64,000 nucleotides of DNA from NCBI RefSeq assembly GCF_021654035.1, contig NZ_JAJPDW010000006.1, positions 62,001-126,000 of the forward strand, written 5' to 3'. The number at the start of each line of letters is the position of its first letter. The stretch's first letter is position 1. A program made the translations under genes and the position numbers. The notes beneath the pieces were generated by a model that was not told the DNA's origin, made no database searches, and was given only the letters and a program-made list of their open reading frames with translations. Positions 17,860 through 25,329 of the stretch are shown here, piece after piece. The DNA is from Microbacterium aurantiacum (GTDB taxonomy: Bacteria > Actinomycetota > Actinomycetes > Actinomycetales > Microbacteriaceae).

Positions 17860-18100
17860 GGTGCTCTCTCTTTCCCCTCCTCGTTGTTTTGCCGTGGAGG
17901 CACGAATGTGCCGAGCAGGGGGATCGCGCGGAACGCCACCCGAAGGGCGCGCAGCGCGAGAGTTTTTGGGCGATGTGAGGGAGCGTCAGCGACCGCGTCC
18001 GGAAAGTCTCGCCGGAGCGGCGGCGCAGCCGCTTGCGTGCAGCTCGAGCACCGCACGATGCCGAAGGCTCCACGGCAAACCAACGGCCCGCAGGGACGTG
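17860..18100 (-). repeat. Duplicated leader, copy A (upstream of DUF4192 gene)
   Basis: About 240 bp directly upstream of the start, aligning along its length with 20887-21127 upstream of the parB-like gene, most positions identical. Shared parts are a GGCAC-GAAT-GTGCC hairpin (17899-17912), a GCAAAACAACG motif before the GGAGGGGAAAG ribosome binding region, and an almost unchanged block at about 17988-18036. It does not read as a conserved protein in any frame I checked. Confidence 0.85.
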
Positions 18101-18120
18101 AACAGGCGCGGACGCGCAGC

Positions 18121-18171
18121 GCCCGTCAAAGGTCGGCCTCCGTGCCGACCCGCCGGCGTCCGTCGCCGGCG
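18121..18171. repeat. GCCTCCGT hairpin module, copy 2
   Basis: GCCCGTCAAAGG is followed by two adjacent hairpins: GGTCGGC/GCCGACC around CTCCGT (18131-18150) and CGCCGGC/GCCGGCG around GTCCGTC (18151-18171). It sits between leader copy A and the exported protein gene at 18342. The rest of 17860-18341 holds no gene I can support. Confidence 0.7.
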
Positions 18172-18341
18172 TGGCACCACACGACGGCCACCGTGGGCAC
18201 GATCAGTGCCCCCGGCAGTCACCCAGCGCACCGACGCTCAACTCACTCCGGCCACGAGCCCGATGAAAGATAGGGCTAGCCACGATCTCACCCGCAAGGA
18301 ATAATCGCCCGCAAGATGAAGCTCCGGAGGGGGATCAGCAA

Positions 18342-18794
18342 ATGAAAGACCGCGATCAGCCCACAAGAACCCGCGGTCGCGTTCTTGCCGGACTTCTAGT
18401 GACAGGCTTTCTTATCGGACTCGCGCCCGCCGCCGCACAAGCGGGGCAGGCTAGCTCCAGTTGGGGCTATTTCACAGTCAATGGCGTTTCTTACAAGAAT
18501 CAAGCGACGATCTCCACCTCAACGGGAAGTGCCGGGGCGTACACCTTTCTGGGGAGAACGAGCGGTTGCATCCCCTCAGGGTGGGGTGGCGCACGGGCAC
18601 GCCTCTTCAACTCAGCAAACACCCTCATTCAGGAGAGCAGCATCCTCTACAACTCGGGATGCGTAATTGGGTTTGACCGGGTTACCTCTCGCTCGGGCGG
18701 CGGCACTTGGTACTCGTATGGCGTCACTTGGGGCTGGAACGGCTCCTCGTACAGCCCCAGTTACACGTTCAAGTCGCCCAACCAGAACTCTTAG
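18342..18794 (+). CDS. Small exported protein, unknown function
   Basis: A 150-residue protein with a signal peptide (VLAGLLVTGFLIGLAPAAAQA, cleavage near residue 35). The mature part of about 115 residues is rich in Ser, Gly, Tyr and Trp, with two cysteines (RTSGCIPSGWGG, YNSGCVIGFDR) that could form a disulfide, and it ends in YSYGVTWGWNGSS and YSPSYTFKSPNQNS. Composition suggests a secreted beta-sheet protein, perhaps a bacteriocin- or toxin-like product. That is inference; no family was recognised. The next gene starts 9 bp after the stop. Confidence 0.7.
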   Translation: MKDRDQPTRTRGRVLAGLLVTGFLIGLAPAAAQAGQASSSWGYFTVNGVSYKNQATISTSTGSAGAYTFLGRTSGCIPSGWGGARARLFNSANTLIQESSILYNSGCVIGFDRVTSRSGGGTWYSYGVTWGWNGSSYSPSYTFKSPNQNS

Positions 18795-18803
18795 GAGACC
18801 AGA

Positions 18804-19262
18804 ATGAATCGCACAGCAGTGATCAAGACAGCTGGCGTTGGCGCACTGGTATTGGCACTTGGGGTTGCGGGTGGCGCGGCCGTCGCAACCGTCCCAACCC
18901 TTCTCGCTCCTCAGGGTCTGAGCGCTGGAGAAGAGATTGCGACCACACCGATGCCCGCGCCCAAGTACAGCATGAACGCTCAGGGAGAATCTTACGGAAC
19001 AGTAGTCGACGCTCGTTCACCTGACGAGGAACCTGACCTCATACAGGCCGAAGCACGCAACGGCCAAGTGGGGTACGTACGAAAGTCTGAGCTAGACGCG
19101 GCCAATGGCTCGTCCGCGCTGAAGACATTCAAGTCGCCGGAGGAAGCGCTTGCTTGGCAGCGGGAGAACGAAGGTAAGGACGTTGTCATCCCTGTCTATC
19201 TCAACGACGGAGTCACGATCATCGGTGACTTTATCGTGACTTCAGAGCCTTCAAGAGAGTAA
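18804..19262 (+). CDS. Exported or membrane-anchored partner protein
   Basis: A 152-residue protein with an N-terminal signal or anchor (TAGVGALVLALGVAGGAAVATV). The external part contains YGTVVDARSPDEEPDLIQAEARNGQVGYVRKSELDAANG and FKSPEEALAWQREN. I recall similar sequence in hypothetical actinobacterial exported proteins, without a known function. It follows the 18342 gene by 9 bp with AGGAG in the gap, so the two form a transcription unit and may work together outside the cell. Confidence 0.7.
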   Translation: MNRTAVIKTAGVGALVLALGVAGGAAVATVPTLLAPQGLSAGEEIATTPMPAPKYSMNAQGESYGTVVDARSPDEEPDLIQAEARNGQVGYVRKSELDAANGSSALKTFKSPEEALAWQRENEGKDVVIPVYLNDGVTIIGDFIVTSEPSRE

Positions 19263-19323
19263 GGCCGGGGTGCCCGGCTCAGAGTCGACCGGAAAGCTTT
19301 CGTCGGCCTCGAACACGCTCGTC

Positions 19324-19393
19324 GCACGGTGGGTGGCGTTGCCTTCGCCTCACGGCGGGCGCGCTCGACGGCCACGGGGAAGTAGTCGAGATG
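19324..19393 (-). pseudogene. Fragment of a parB-like gene
   Basis: About 70 bp that align with 20252-20324 inside the intact parB-like gene, including an unbroken match over GACGGCCACGGGGAAGTAGT. Small indels break the frame. It lies just past the 3' end of the intact copy, a remnant of duplication or recombination. Confidence 0.7.
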
Positions 19394-19400
19394 GACTGCC

Positions 19401-19460
19401 GGGCGCGTGAGCGCCCGTCAAAGGTCGGCCTCCGTGCCGACCCGTCGGCCTCCGTCGCCG
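19401..19460. repeat. GCCTCCGT hairpin module, copy 3
   Basis: GGGCGC-GTGA-GCGCCC (19401-19416) is followed by GTCAAAGG and two hairpins with TCCGT loops (GGTCGGC/GCCGACC, then GTCGGC/GCCGGC). The same series is seen in copies 2 and 4. Confidence 0.7.
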
Positions 19461-19498
19461 GCACGGGCACTCCGGCCCGGTGGCCGGGGTGCCCGTGC
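19461..19498 (-). terminator. Terminator of the parB-like gene
   Basis: A 17-bp stem (19461-19477 with 19482-19498, one G-U pair) and a 4-nt loop, starting 2 nt after the stop codon of the - strand gene. Confidence 0.75.
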
Positions 19499-19500
19499 TG

Positions 19501-20886
19501 TCAGTCCTCGGGCTGGGCGTCGGTGTCGGTGTTCTCGGTGGGGAGCATCGCGGCGATGCGCTCGACGGGGGTGAGGATGTATCCCCAGGCGGCGAGGGTG
19601 TTGAGGTAGGCCGCGGTGCGCGCCTCGGGGTTCCGCCAACTCCACCGGCTGGTGCTCTCTTCGATGCCGCCGAGGACGAGAGCGAGGGTGACGTGCGCGG
19701 CGCGAGCGGGGTGGGCGGTGAGGTAGTCCGCGATCCGGGCCGATCCGTGTCCGTCCGTGATGCCGAGGATGCTCGCGGCGACGGTGTTTCCGTGGCCGAG
19801 GGCTTGGGCGATCACTCCCCCGGCGGTGGCAAGGCTGGTCGCGATGACCGTCTGCGCGTTCTTCGGGAGCGTCTTACGGGTAAGGAGTGTGGTGAGCCAT
19901 TCGCGGCGGACGGTTTCGGCGGCATCCCACTCCTTGTTGTTGGCGATCAGGGTCTTCCGTTCGGCTTTCTGCTCATCCGTCATCGGGCCGGACGGTGCCG
20001 GGGTCGGGGCGGTGTAGTGGGCCGCGAGGGTGTACCCGTGGGCTTCGTGGTCCGTGAGGAAGTACGACAGGTGAGCGTCGTCCTCACCCCACACGGCGAT
20101 GTACACGGCCACGCCGGTCTTCCCGGCCACGTCCTCGGGCTTGACCGGCTCACCGTCGGGGGTCCGGAGGTGGTGCAGGCTCACGTAGGCGGGGTCGGTA
20201 TAGGGGCGCTCTTCAAAGATCGTGTGCCCCTTGGCGACTTCTGCCTCTGCGACGGTGGCGCGGGTGGCGTTGGCCTTCGCTTCTCGGCGGGCACGCTCGA
20301 CGGCCACGGGGAAGTAGTCGGGCTCATCCAGCGCGGTCTGGGTGAGGGATTCCAGCACCTCGGGGTCGCCCTCGAACTCGATGAGCGTCGCGGCCTGGTC
20401 GAGTGTGAGGGTGCCGCCTGCGACCAACTCGGTTCCGGTGACGGATGCCGCCACGGCAAGGCCGGTCTTGATGGTGTCGCGGGTGGTGCCGGTGCGCTTG
20501 GCGATCTGGGCGACGCTGAGTCCTTCGATTTCCAGTTGCTTCCACGCCTGGACGCGTTCGTGGTCGCGCAGTGCGTCGCGGTGCTCGTTCTCGACCAACT
20601 GCTCGATGATGCGGCTGGCGGTGTCTTCGTCGTTGGCGTCGACGATGAACACCGGGACGGTGCTCAGTCCGACCTCCTGCGCGGCGCGGGTGCGGCGCTG
20701 TCCGTAGCGGACGTGGAGCGCTCCCCCGGTGTCGCGGGTGGCGACGATGGGCTGAAGGACTCCGTTCGTGCGGATCGAGTCGGTGAACTCCTTCCCGAGA
20801 TTGACGTCCGTGCGGACGTTCGTCGCGATCGTCAGCGTCGCGGGGTCGACGTGCTCGATGGTGCCGGTGGCGGTGGTGGTGCTCAT
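19501..20886 (-). CDS. ParB/RepB/Spo0J-type partition protein
   Basis: A 461-residue protein with an N-terminal ParB/Srx-type domain (TNVRTDVNLGKEFTDSIRTNGVLQPIVATRD, with RYGQRRTRAAQEVGLSTVPVFIVD). A helix-turn-helix follows (LSVAQIAKRTGTTRDTIKTGLAVA), then a long C-terminal region of unknown role. ParB-like proteins bind DNA near their gene and help segregate plasmids; a plasmid or integrated-element origin is inferred. No parA is present in the window. The ATG at 20886 is used; the frame is open into the leader, but there it runs through the repeat shared with the DUF4192 gene. Confidence 0.88.
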   Translation of the reverse strand: MSTTTATGTIEHVDPATLTIATNVRTDVNLGKEFTDSIRTNGVLQPIVATRDTGGALHVRYGQRRTRAAQEVGLSTVPVFIVDANDEDTASRIIEQLVENEHRDALRDHERVQAWKQLEIEGLSVAQIAKRTGTTRDTIKTGLAVAASVTGTELVAGGTLTLDQAATLIEFEGDPEVLESLTQTALDEPDYFPVAVERARREAKANATRATVAEAEVAKGHTIFEERPYTDPAYVSLHHLRTPDGEPVKPEDVAGKTGVAVYIAVWGEDDAHLSYFLTDHEAHGYTLAAHYTAPTPAPSGPMTDEQKAERKTLIANNKEWDAAETVRREWLTTLLTRKTLPKNAQTVIATSLATAGGVIAQALGHGNTVAASILGITDGHGSARIADYLTAHPARAAHVTLALVLGGIEESTSRWSWRNPEARTAAYLNTLAAWGYILTPVERIAAMLPTENTDTDAQPED

Positions 20887-21127
20887 GATCTCTGGTTCCC
20901 TTTCCCCTCCCGTTGTTTTGCCGGAAGGCACGAATGTGCCGAGCAGGGAGGGGTGGCGCAGCGCAACCCGGAGGGCGCGGAGAGCGGGAGTTTCCGGGCG
21001 ATGTGAGGGAGCGGGAGCGACCGCGTCCGGAAAGTCTCGCCGGAGCGGCGGCGTAGCCGCTTGCGTGCAGCTGCACCGACCGTACGATGCCGAAGGCTTC
21101 TGGCAGAACAACGGCCCGTAGGGACGT
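20887..21127 (-). repeat. Duplicated leader, copy B (upstream of parB-like gene)
   Basis: Partner of the repeat at 17860-18100, in the same position relative to the gene start and with the same hairpin (20927-20940) and GCAAAACAACG motif. Most differences lie in the first 110 bp next to the gene. Confidence 0.85.
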
Positions 21128-21138
21128 GTGAGAGTGTC

Positions 21139-21185
21139 GGGCGCGTGAGCGCCCGTCCGTGGCCGGCCTCCATCGCCGGCCCTAT
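21139..21185. repeat. GCCTCCGT-type hairpin module, copy 4, cut by IS256
   Basis: GGGCGC-GTGA-GCGCCC at 21139-21154, then a GGCCGGC/GCCGGCC hairpin with a CTCCAT loop. The IS256 element is inserted immediately after this hairpin, and the module does not resume on the other side. Confidence 0.65.
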
Positions 21186-22623
21186 GGTCAAGTCCCGTGG
21201 CGTGGTGTCATTTCGTTGTTTCCTGAGGGTGGGTGATGGTCAGGCGGTGAGGTAGAGGTCGGGGCGTGCGGGTTCGGTGTGCTCGCGGAGGGTGTGGATG
21301 AGTTTGCGCATGGAGATGTCGGAGAAGTAGCGGCGTTCTCCGTATTGCCATTCCTCGTGTTGCTCTTGGAGGACTGCGCCGATGAGACGGGTGACGCTGT
21401 CGCGGTCGGGGAAGATCTGGACGACGTCGGCGCGGCGTTTGATCTCGCGGTTCAGGCGCTCGATGGGGTTGTTCGACCAGACTTTCTGCCAGTGTTCGCG
21501 AGGCAGGGGTGCGAACCCGGTCAGGTCCGGTTCGGCGGCATCGAGCATCTCGCTGATCTCGGGGAACGATGAGCGGAGGCTGTCGGTGACGGCCTTGTAC
21601 TGCGCCGTCACTGACTCTGTCGTGGTCTGCGCGAAGATCGTCGAGATCAGCGCGTTGACCGGCTTCGAGCGGACGGATCCGAGCTTCTGGGTAACGTTGC
21701 GGGCGAAATGGACCCGGCATCTCTGCCATCCCGCTCCGGGCAGGATCGCCTTGACCGCGGCCTTCAGGCCGGCGTGCGCGTCGCTTGTGACCAGGGCGAC
21801 GCCGAGTGGGTCGGCGTCGGTGGCGACTTTCAGCCCGCGGTCGCGGAGGCTGCGGAGGAACTCGGTCCAGAAATCCGTGGTTTCCGCGTCCCCGAGGGCC
21901 ATCCCGAGGATCTCCCGGCGGCCTTCTCCGCTGACACCGGTCGCGACGACGAGGGCCTGGGAGACGACGCGGCCGCGGTGGCGGACGTCGAGGTAGGTGG
22001 CGTCGAGGAACAGGTAGGGGAACCAGGTGTGATCGATCCGGCGGTGAAGGAACTCCTGCACCGCTTCGTCGATCTCACTGCAGATGCGGGACACCGTGGA
22101 GCGGGAGATGCCGGTGTCGTTGCCCAGAGCGCGGACCAGCTGCTCGACCTTGCGGGTCGAGACCCCGTCGATCCAGGCTTGGCAGATCACCGCGTAGAGG
22201 GCCTTGTCGACCCGGCGGCGGGGGTGCAGCAGGCTCGGGAAGAACGACCCCTCCCGCAGCTTCGGAAGCGCGAGGTCGACCTCACCGGCTGGGGTCGCGA
22301 GCACCTTCGAACGAGTCCCGTTACGGCGCGTCGTCCGCTCCGGGGAGCGTTCGTAACGGCCGGCGCCGATCTTCGCCGTCGCCTCCGCATCGACAAGATC
22401 TTGCAGACCGGCCTGCAGCATTCGCCGGAACACGTCCTGATGCGCGAGGTCGGGATCGGCGAGGACTTCACCGATCAGGGTCGAGAGGGCAGACTGGTTC
22501 TGGGTCATCGTGGGATCTCTGCTTTGCTTCTTGCCGGAAACAACTGGTCATCCCACGATGGCCCTCCTACGTCAGCGACGACGAGGACCCCGCAGGAATT
22601 GACACCACGCTAAGGGACTCACC
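21186..22623 (-). mobile_element. IS256-family insertion sequence
   Basis: A 1438-bp intact element. The ends share GTCCC, then GCGTGGTGTCA, in inverted orientation (21192 onward and 22618 backward), with GGTCAA/GGTGA outside. CCGGCCCTAT flanks it directly on both sides (21176-21185 and 22624-22633). This fits an 8-9 bp target duplication, extended by chance. Confidence 0.9.
21240..22508 (-). CDS. IS256-family (Mutator-type) transposase
   Basis: A 422-residue DDE transposase. Catalytic regions are YLFLDATYLDVRHRG (first Asp), ALVTSDAHAGLKAAVKAILPGAGWQRCRVHFARNV (second Asp and the CxxH pair) and NPIERLNREIKRRADVV, with the catalytic Glu. The N-terminus MTQNQSALSTLIGEVLADPD and GRYERSPERTTRRNGTR are typical of Mutator-type transposases. 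The gene fills the element and looks functional. Confidence 0.95.
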   Translation of the reverse strand: MTQNQSALSTLIGEVLADPDLAHQDVFRRMLQAGLQDLVDAEATAKIGAGRYERSPERTTRRNGTRSKVLATPAGEVDLALPKLREGSFFPSLLHPRRRVDKALYAVICQAWIDGVSTRKVEQLVRALGNDTGISRSTVSRICSEIDEAVQEFLHRRIDHTWFPYLFLDATYLDVRHRGRVVSQALVVATGVSGEGRREILGMALGDAETTDFWTEFLRSLRDRGLKVATDADPLGVALVTSDAHAGLKAAVKAILPGAGWQRCRVHFARNVTQKLGSVRSKPVNALISTIFAQTTTESVTAQYKAVTDSLRSSFPEISEMLDAAEPDLTGFAPLPREHWQKVWSNNPIERLNREIKRRADVVQIFPDRDSVTRLIGAVLQEQHEEWQYGERRYFSDISMRKLIHTLREHTEPARPDLYLTA

Positions 22624-22674
22624 CCGGCCCTATCTGGAGACGTAGGGCGGGGTGTCTGGCGCTGCTTCTACGCT

Positions 22675-22950
22675 GTGCGGGTGGTGCAGCACTGGACGCC
22701 CTTGTCGCAGCTCGAGCGGACGCCGGAGCCGGGCGTGTGGTTGATGTTCGACAAGTCGCGACGCATCGCGATTGTGCGGGTGGTGACGGTGCGGGGTCGG
22801 CGTCTGTTGCGCTCGGTGACCTACGACCAGGACCCGGAGAAGCGAGTGCTCATCGGGTACTTCCCCGAGGACGCATTGCGGCTCGCCGCGGAATGCACCT
22901 GGTCCGAGTATGTGCGGGCCGTGGGCCCACCAACCAGCAATCGCCGTTGA
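22675..22950 (+). CDS. Small hypothetical protein
   Basis: A 91-residue soluble protein, HWTPLSQLERTPEPGVWLMFD, RRIAIVRVVTVRGRRLLRSVTYD, RVLIGYFPEDALRLAAECTWSEYV. Balanced composition and a compact alternating pattern argue that it is real. I recall similar hypothetical proteins in Microbacteriaceae, without a function. GTG codons at 22675, 22681 and 22684 are possible starts, none with a strong ribosome binding site. The IS256 element ends about 50 bp upstream and may have displaced its promoter. Confidence 0.6.
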   Translation: MRVVQHWTPLSQLERTPEPGVWLMFDKSRRIAIVRVVTVRGRRLLRSVTYDQDPEKRVLIGYFPEDALRLAAECTWSEYVRAVGPPTSNRR

Positions 22951-22981
22951 CACCAGCGAGGACACACCAACTGCAGGCCAT

Positions 22982-23803
22982 CTATGGGGCGTCCATGCCG
23001 GCGGTGACACATCGCTCGAGGAGCTCGAGGGCGAACCAAGCATCGGACACCGTGAACTCAACCTCCTCGCCCGCTCGAGACGCCGCCGCCCGGAGAAGGA
23101 GATCAGTGAACTCGGGCCATCTCCCAGAGGCGAAGGATGCCGCCTCGGTCTTAGAAATGATGGAGTCTCGTTCCAACGTGGCAACGAGTCGGGCAGGGCC
23201 CAGCGCTATCCACTGCAAAGTGTCGGCGTCGATCGTTGCTGTCTTGGAGCGACCGGCGAGGCGTTCGCGAGCCTGCGCCGCAAGCGGTGCCCAGTACTCC
23301 GTCAGGTTGGATCTCGAGAACGCCTTCGCATCATCCAGCGCCGCTGGGAAACGCCGCGAACAGGGCACCCAGCGAAGGACTCCATCGTCGGATATGGTCC
23401 CTTCGATACCGCGCTGAAGTTGAAGCCAGGTCACGCAGGTCAGCTCACCGCCCCGTGCTTCGGCCGTCAGCTCTTCCCCTACAACCTGAGGGGCTGCGTC
23501 GACTTCGTCAGGGCCAGCTACCAACTGGGATTCCGTGAGATAGACGCCGTCGATCACGGTTCCCGTTTTCGTTGCCGCGTGCATGTCGGCGAGTGCTGCC
23601 CAGTCAGCCGACGCGACAGGCCGAGCGGTGATCAGCACAAGATCGACATCGCTGATCCCAGGTCGCCAGTCATCGAGAGTCGCGGAGCCGGTCAGGATGA
23701 CTGCACTCAGCAAGCCCGGTAGCCGCCGGCGATGCTCTCGACAGTCGACTCCCGTCTTCACCGCAAAGGCCACTCCCCCGACTACAAGGAGAACACCGGC
23801 CAC
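22982..23803 (-). CDS. Nucleotidyltransferase-fold protein with an N-terminal hydrophobic segment
   Basis: A 273-residue protein with a nucleotidyltransferase motif, LTGSATLDDWRPGISDVDLVLI: the GS pair and the DxD acids that bind metal and NTP. The C-terminal part (LTEYWAPLAAQARERLAG, LGPARLVATLERDSIISKTEAASF) resembles the helical domain of AadA/DUF4111-type adenylyltransferases. Substrate unknown; antibiotic modification is only a possibility. The first 17 residues (MAGVLLVVGGVAFAVKT) look like a membrane helix, unusual in this family. The frame stays open well upstream of the GTG at 23803, so the true start is uncertain and a fusion is possible. Confidence 0.65.
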   Translation of the reverse strand: MAGVLLVVGGVAFAVKTGVDCREHRRRLPGLLSAVILTGSATLDDWRPGISDVDLVLITARPVASADWAALADMHAATKTGTVIDGVYLTESQLVAGPDEVDAAPQVVGEELTAEARGGELTCVTWLQLQRGIEGTISDDGVLRWVPCSRRFPAALDDAKAFSRSNLTEYWAPLAAQARERLAGRSKTATIDADTLQWIALGPARLVATLERDSIISKTEAASFASGRWPEFTDLLLRAAASRAGEEVEFTVSDAWFALELLERCVTAGMDAP

Positions 23804-24072
23804 GACAACCCCAGCGAGAACAGCTGACCTGCGGAAGCGTGCCGGCCTTTTCGAAGGATCCGCACCAGAGGCGCAAGAGGGAGGCTCCGGGAGGAGATGG
23901 GCACGCGGGGCAACCCGACCCCCCGACCCTACGCATGCAAAAGTCGCTCCTAAGCCTCGAGATTGACGCCGACGGCCTCGAGGCCATCAATCGCCAGATT
24001 CGTCTGCAGAAGGGGCGCACAGGGCGCTCTCGTCGGTATGTTGTGTCGAGGGATACCAGTGAGCCGGAGGGC

Positions 24073-24088
24073 GGGGCGGGATCGCCCC
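24073..24088 (-). terminator. Terminator of ilvA
   Basis: GGGGCG-GGAT-CGCCCC hairpin 8 bp past the ilvA stop. The rest of 23804-24096 holds no gene I can support. Confidence 0.5.
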
Positions 24089-24096
24089 ATCCGCGC

Positions 24097-25329
24097 TCAG
24101 TCCGGGACGACGATCGGATCGAAGCCGGCCTGACGCAGCGTGTCCATGACGTGCGCCCGGTGCTCCTCGCCTCGCGTCTCCACGCTCAGCTGCAGGATGA
24201 CCTCGCTGATCTGGAGCCCCTGACCGTGGCGCGTGTGCAGCACCTCGGTCACGTTGGCACCCGCAAGCGCGAGGAGCTCCGACACGCGGGCGAGCTGTCC
24301 CGGCCGATCGGGCAGCGGGATGCGCAGGGTCATGTATCGTCCGGAGGCGGCGAGCCCGTGGGCCACGACCCGCTGGAGGAGCAACGGATCGATGTTCCCC
24401 CCCGAGAGCACGACGGCGGTGGGACCGGCGGCGCGGATCTTGCCGGCCAGGATCGCCGCGACCCCGGCCGCCCCGGCAGGCTCCACCACCTGCTTCGCGC
24501 GCTCCAGCAGGACGAGCAGGGCGCGGGCGATGTCGTCCTCCGAGACGGTGACCACCTCGTCCACGTGGTCGCGGATGATCGAGAACGGCAGATTCCCGGG
24601 ACGCGCCACGGCGATCCCGTCGGCGATCGTCGGACGGGTCTCCACGTCGACAGGGTGGCCGGCGGCGAGTGAGGTCGGGTAGGCGGCGGAATTCTCGGCC
24701 TGCACGCCGATGATGCGGATGCTGCGCCCCTCCGCCGCGGCGCGCGCCTTCACGGCGGCGGCGACACCGGCCACGAGGCCGCCTCCGCCGATGCTCATCA
24801 CGATGGTGTCGAGATCGGGGAGGTCGTCCATGAGTTCCAGCCCGAGGGTCCCTTGCCCCGCGATGACGTCCGGGTGGTCGAAGGGGTGGATGAACACCGC
24901 GCCTGTACGCTCGGCGAAGTCCGCGGCGAGCCGGAGCGGCGTCTCGACCGTCGCCCCCTCGAGGATGACGTCGGCGCCGTAGCCGCGGGTGGCCAGCAGC
25001 TTCGGTACCGGCACCCCGAGCGGCATGAAGATCGTGGCCGGGATGCCGAGCGCCTTGGCGGCGAGGGCGACGCCCTGGGCGTGGTTCCCCGCCGATGCGG
25101 CGACGACACCGCGGGCGCGCTCCTCGACGGTGAGACGCGACAGGCGATAGGTCGCTCCGCGGATCTTGAACGACCCGGTGCGCTGGAGGTTCTCGAGCTT
25201 CAGATGCACGGGCACACCGAGGAGGTCGCTCAGATGGAGGGACTCGTCGAGGGGGGTGCGGGCGATGACGCCGTCGAGGACGCGTGCGGCATCCGCGAAG
25301 TCGGCGAGTGCCGGGATCGTGGCGTTCAC
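24097..25329 (-). CDS. ilvA: Threonine ammonia-lyase, PLP-dependent
   Basis: Deaminates threonine to 2-oxobutanoate, the first step toward isoleucine. The 410-residue protein has the PLP lysine in LQRTGSFKIRGA (near residue 55), SAGNHAQGVA, the glycine loop SIGGGGLVAGVA and SGGNIDPLL. A C-terminal ACT-type domain begins at LRIPLPDRPGQLARVSELLA. The single ACT-like region and short length resemble the TdcB/short IlvA type. The ATG at 25329 overlaps the stop of the upstream transporter by 4 bp. Confidence 0.93.
   Translation of the reverse strand: MNATIPALADFADAARVLDGVIARTPLDESLHLSDLLGVPVHLKLENLQRTGSFKIRGATYRLSRLTVEERARGVVAASAGNHAQGVALAAKALGIPATIFMPLGVPVPKLLATRGYGADVILEGATVETPLRLAADFAERTGAVFIHPFDHPDVIAGQGTLGLELMDDLPDLDTIVMSIGGGGLVAGVAAAVKARAAAEGRSIRIIGVQAENSAAYPTSLAAGHPVDVETRPTIADGIAVARPGNLPFSIIRDHVDEVVTVSEDDIARALLVLLERAKQVVEPAGAAGVAAILAGKIRAAGPTAVVLSGGNIDPLLLQRVVAHGLAASGRYMTLRIPLPDRPGQLARVSELLALAGANVTEVLHTRHGQGLQISEVILQLSVETRGEEHRAHVMDTLRQAGFDPIVVPD

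Noticed and set aside
17856-18083. Possible leader peptide encoded in the duplicated leader
   Set aside because: Two frames are open in both copies, but the differences between copies change amino acids freely in each. The conservation is therefore better explained at the DNA or RNA level.
23939-24060. Small + strand frame starting MQKSLLSLEIDADGLEA
   Set aside because: It runs without interruption into antisense sequence of ilvA, has no ribosome binding site and no stop that would give a compact protein.
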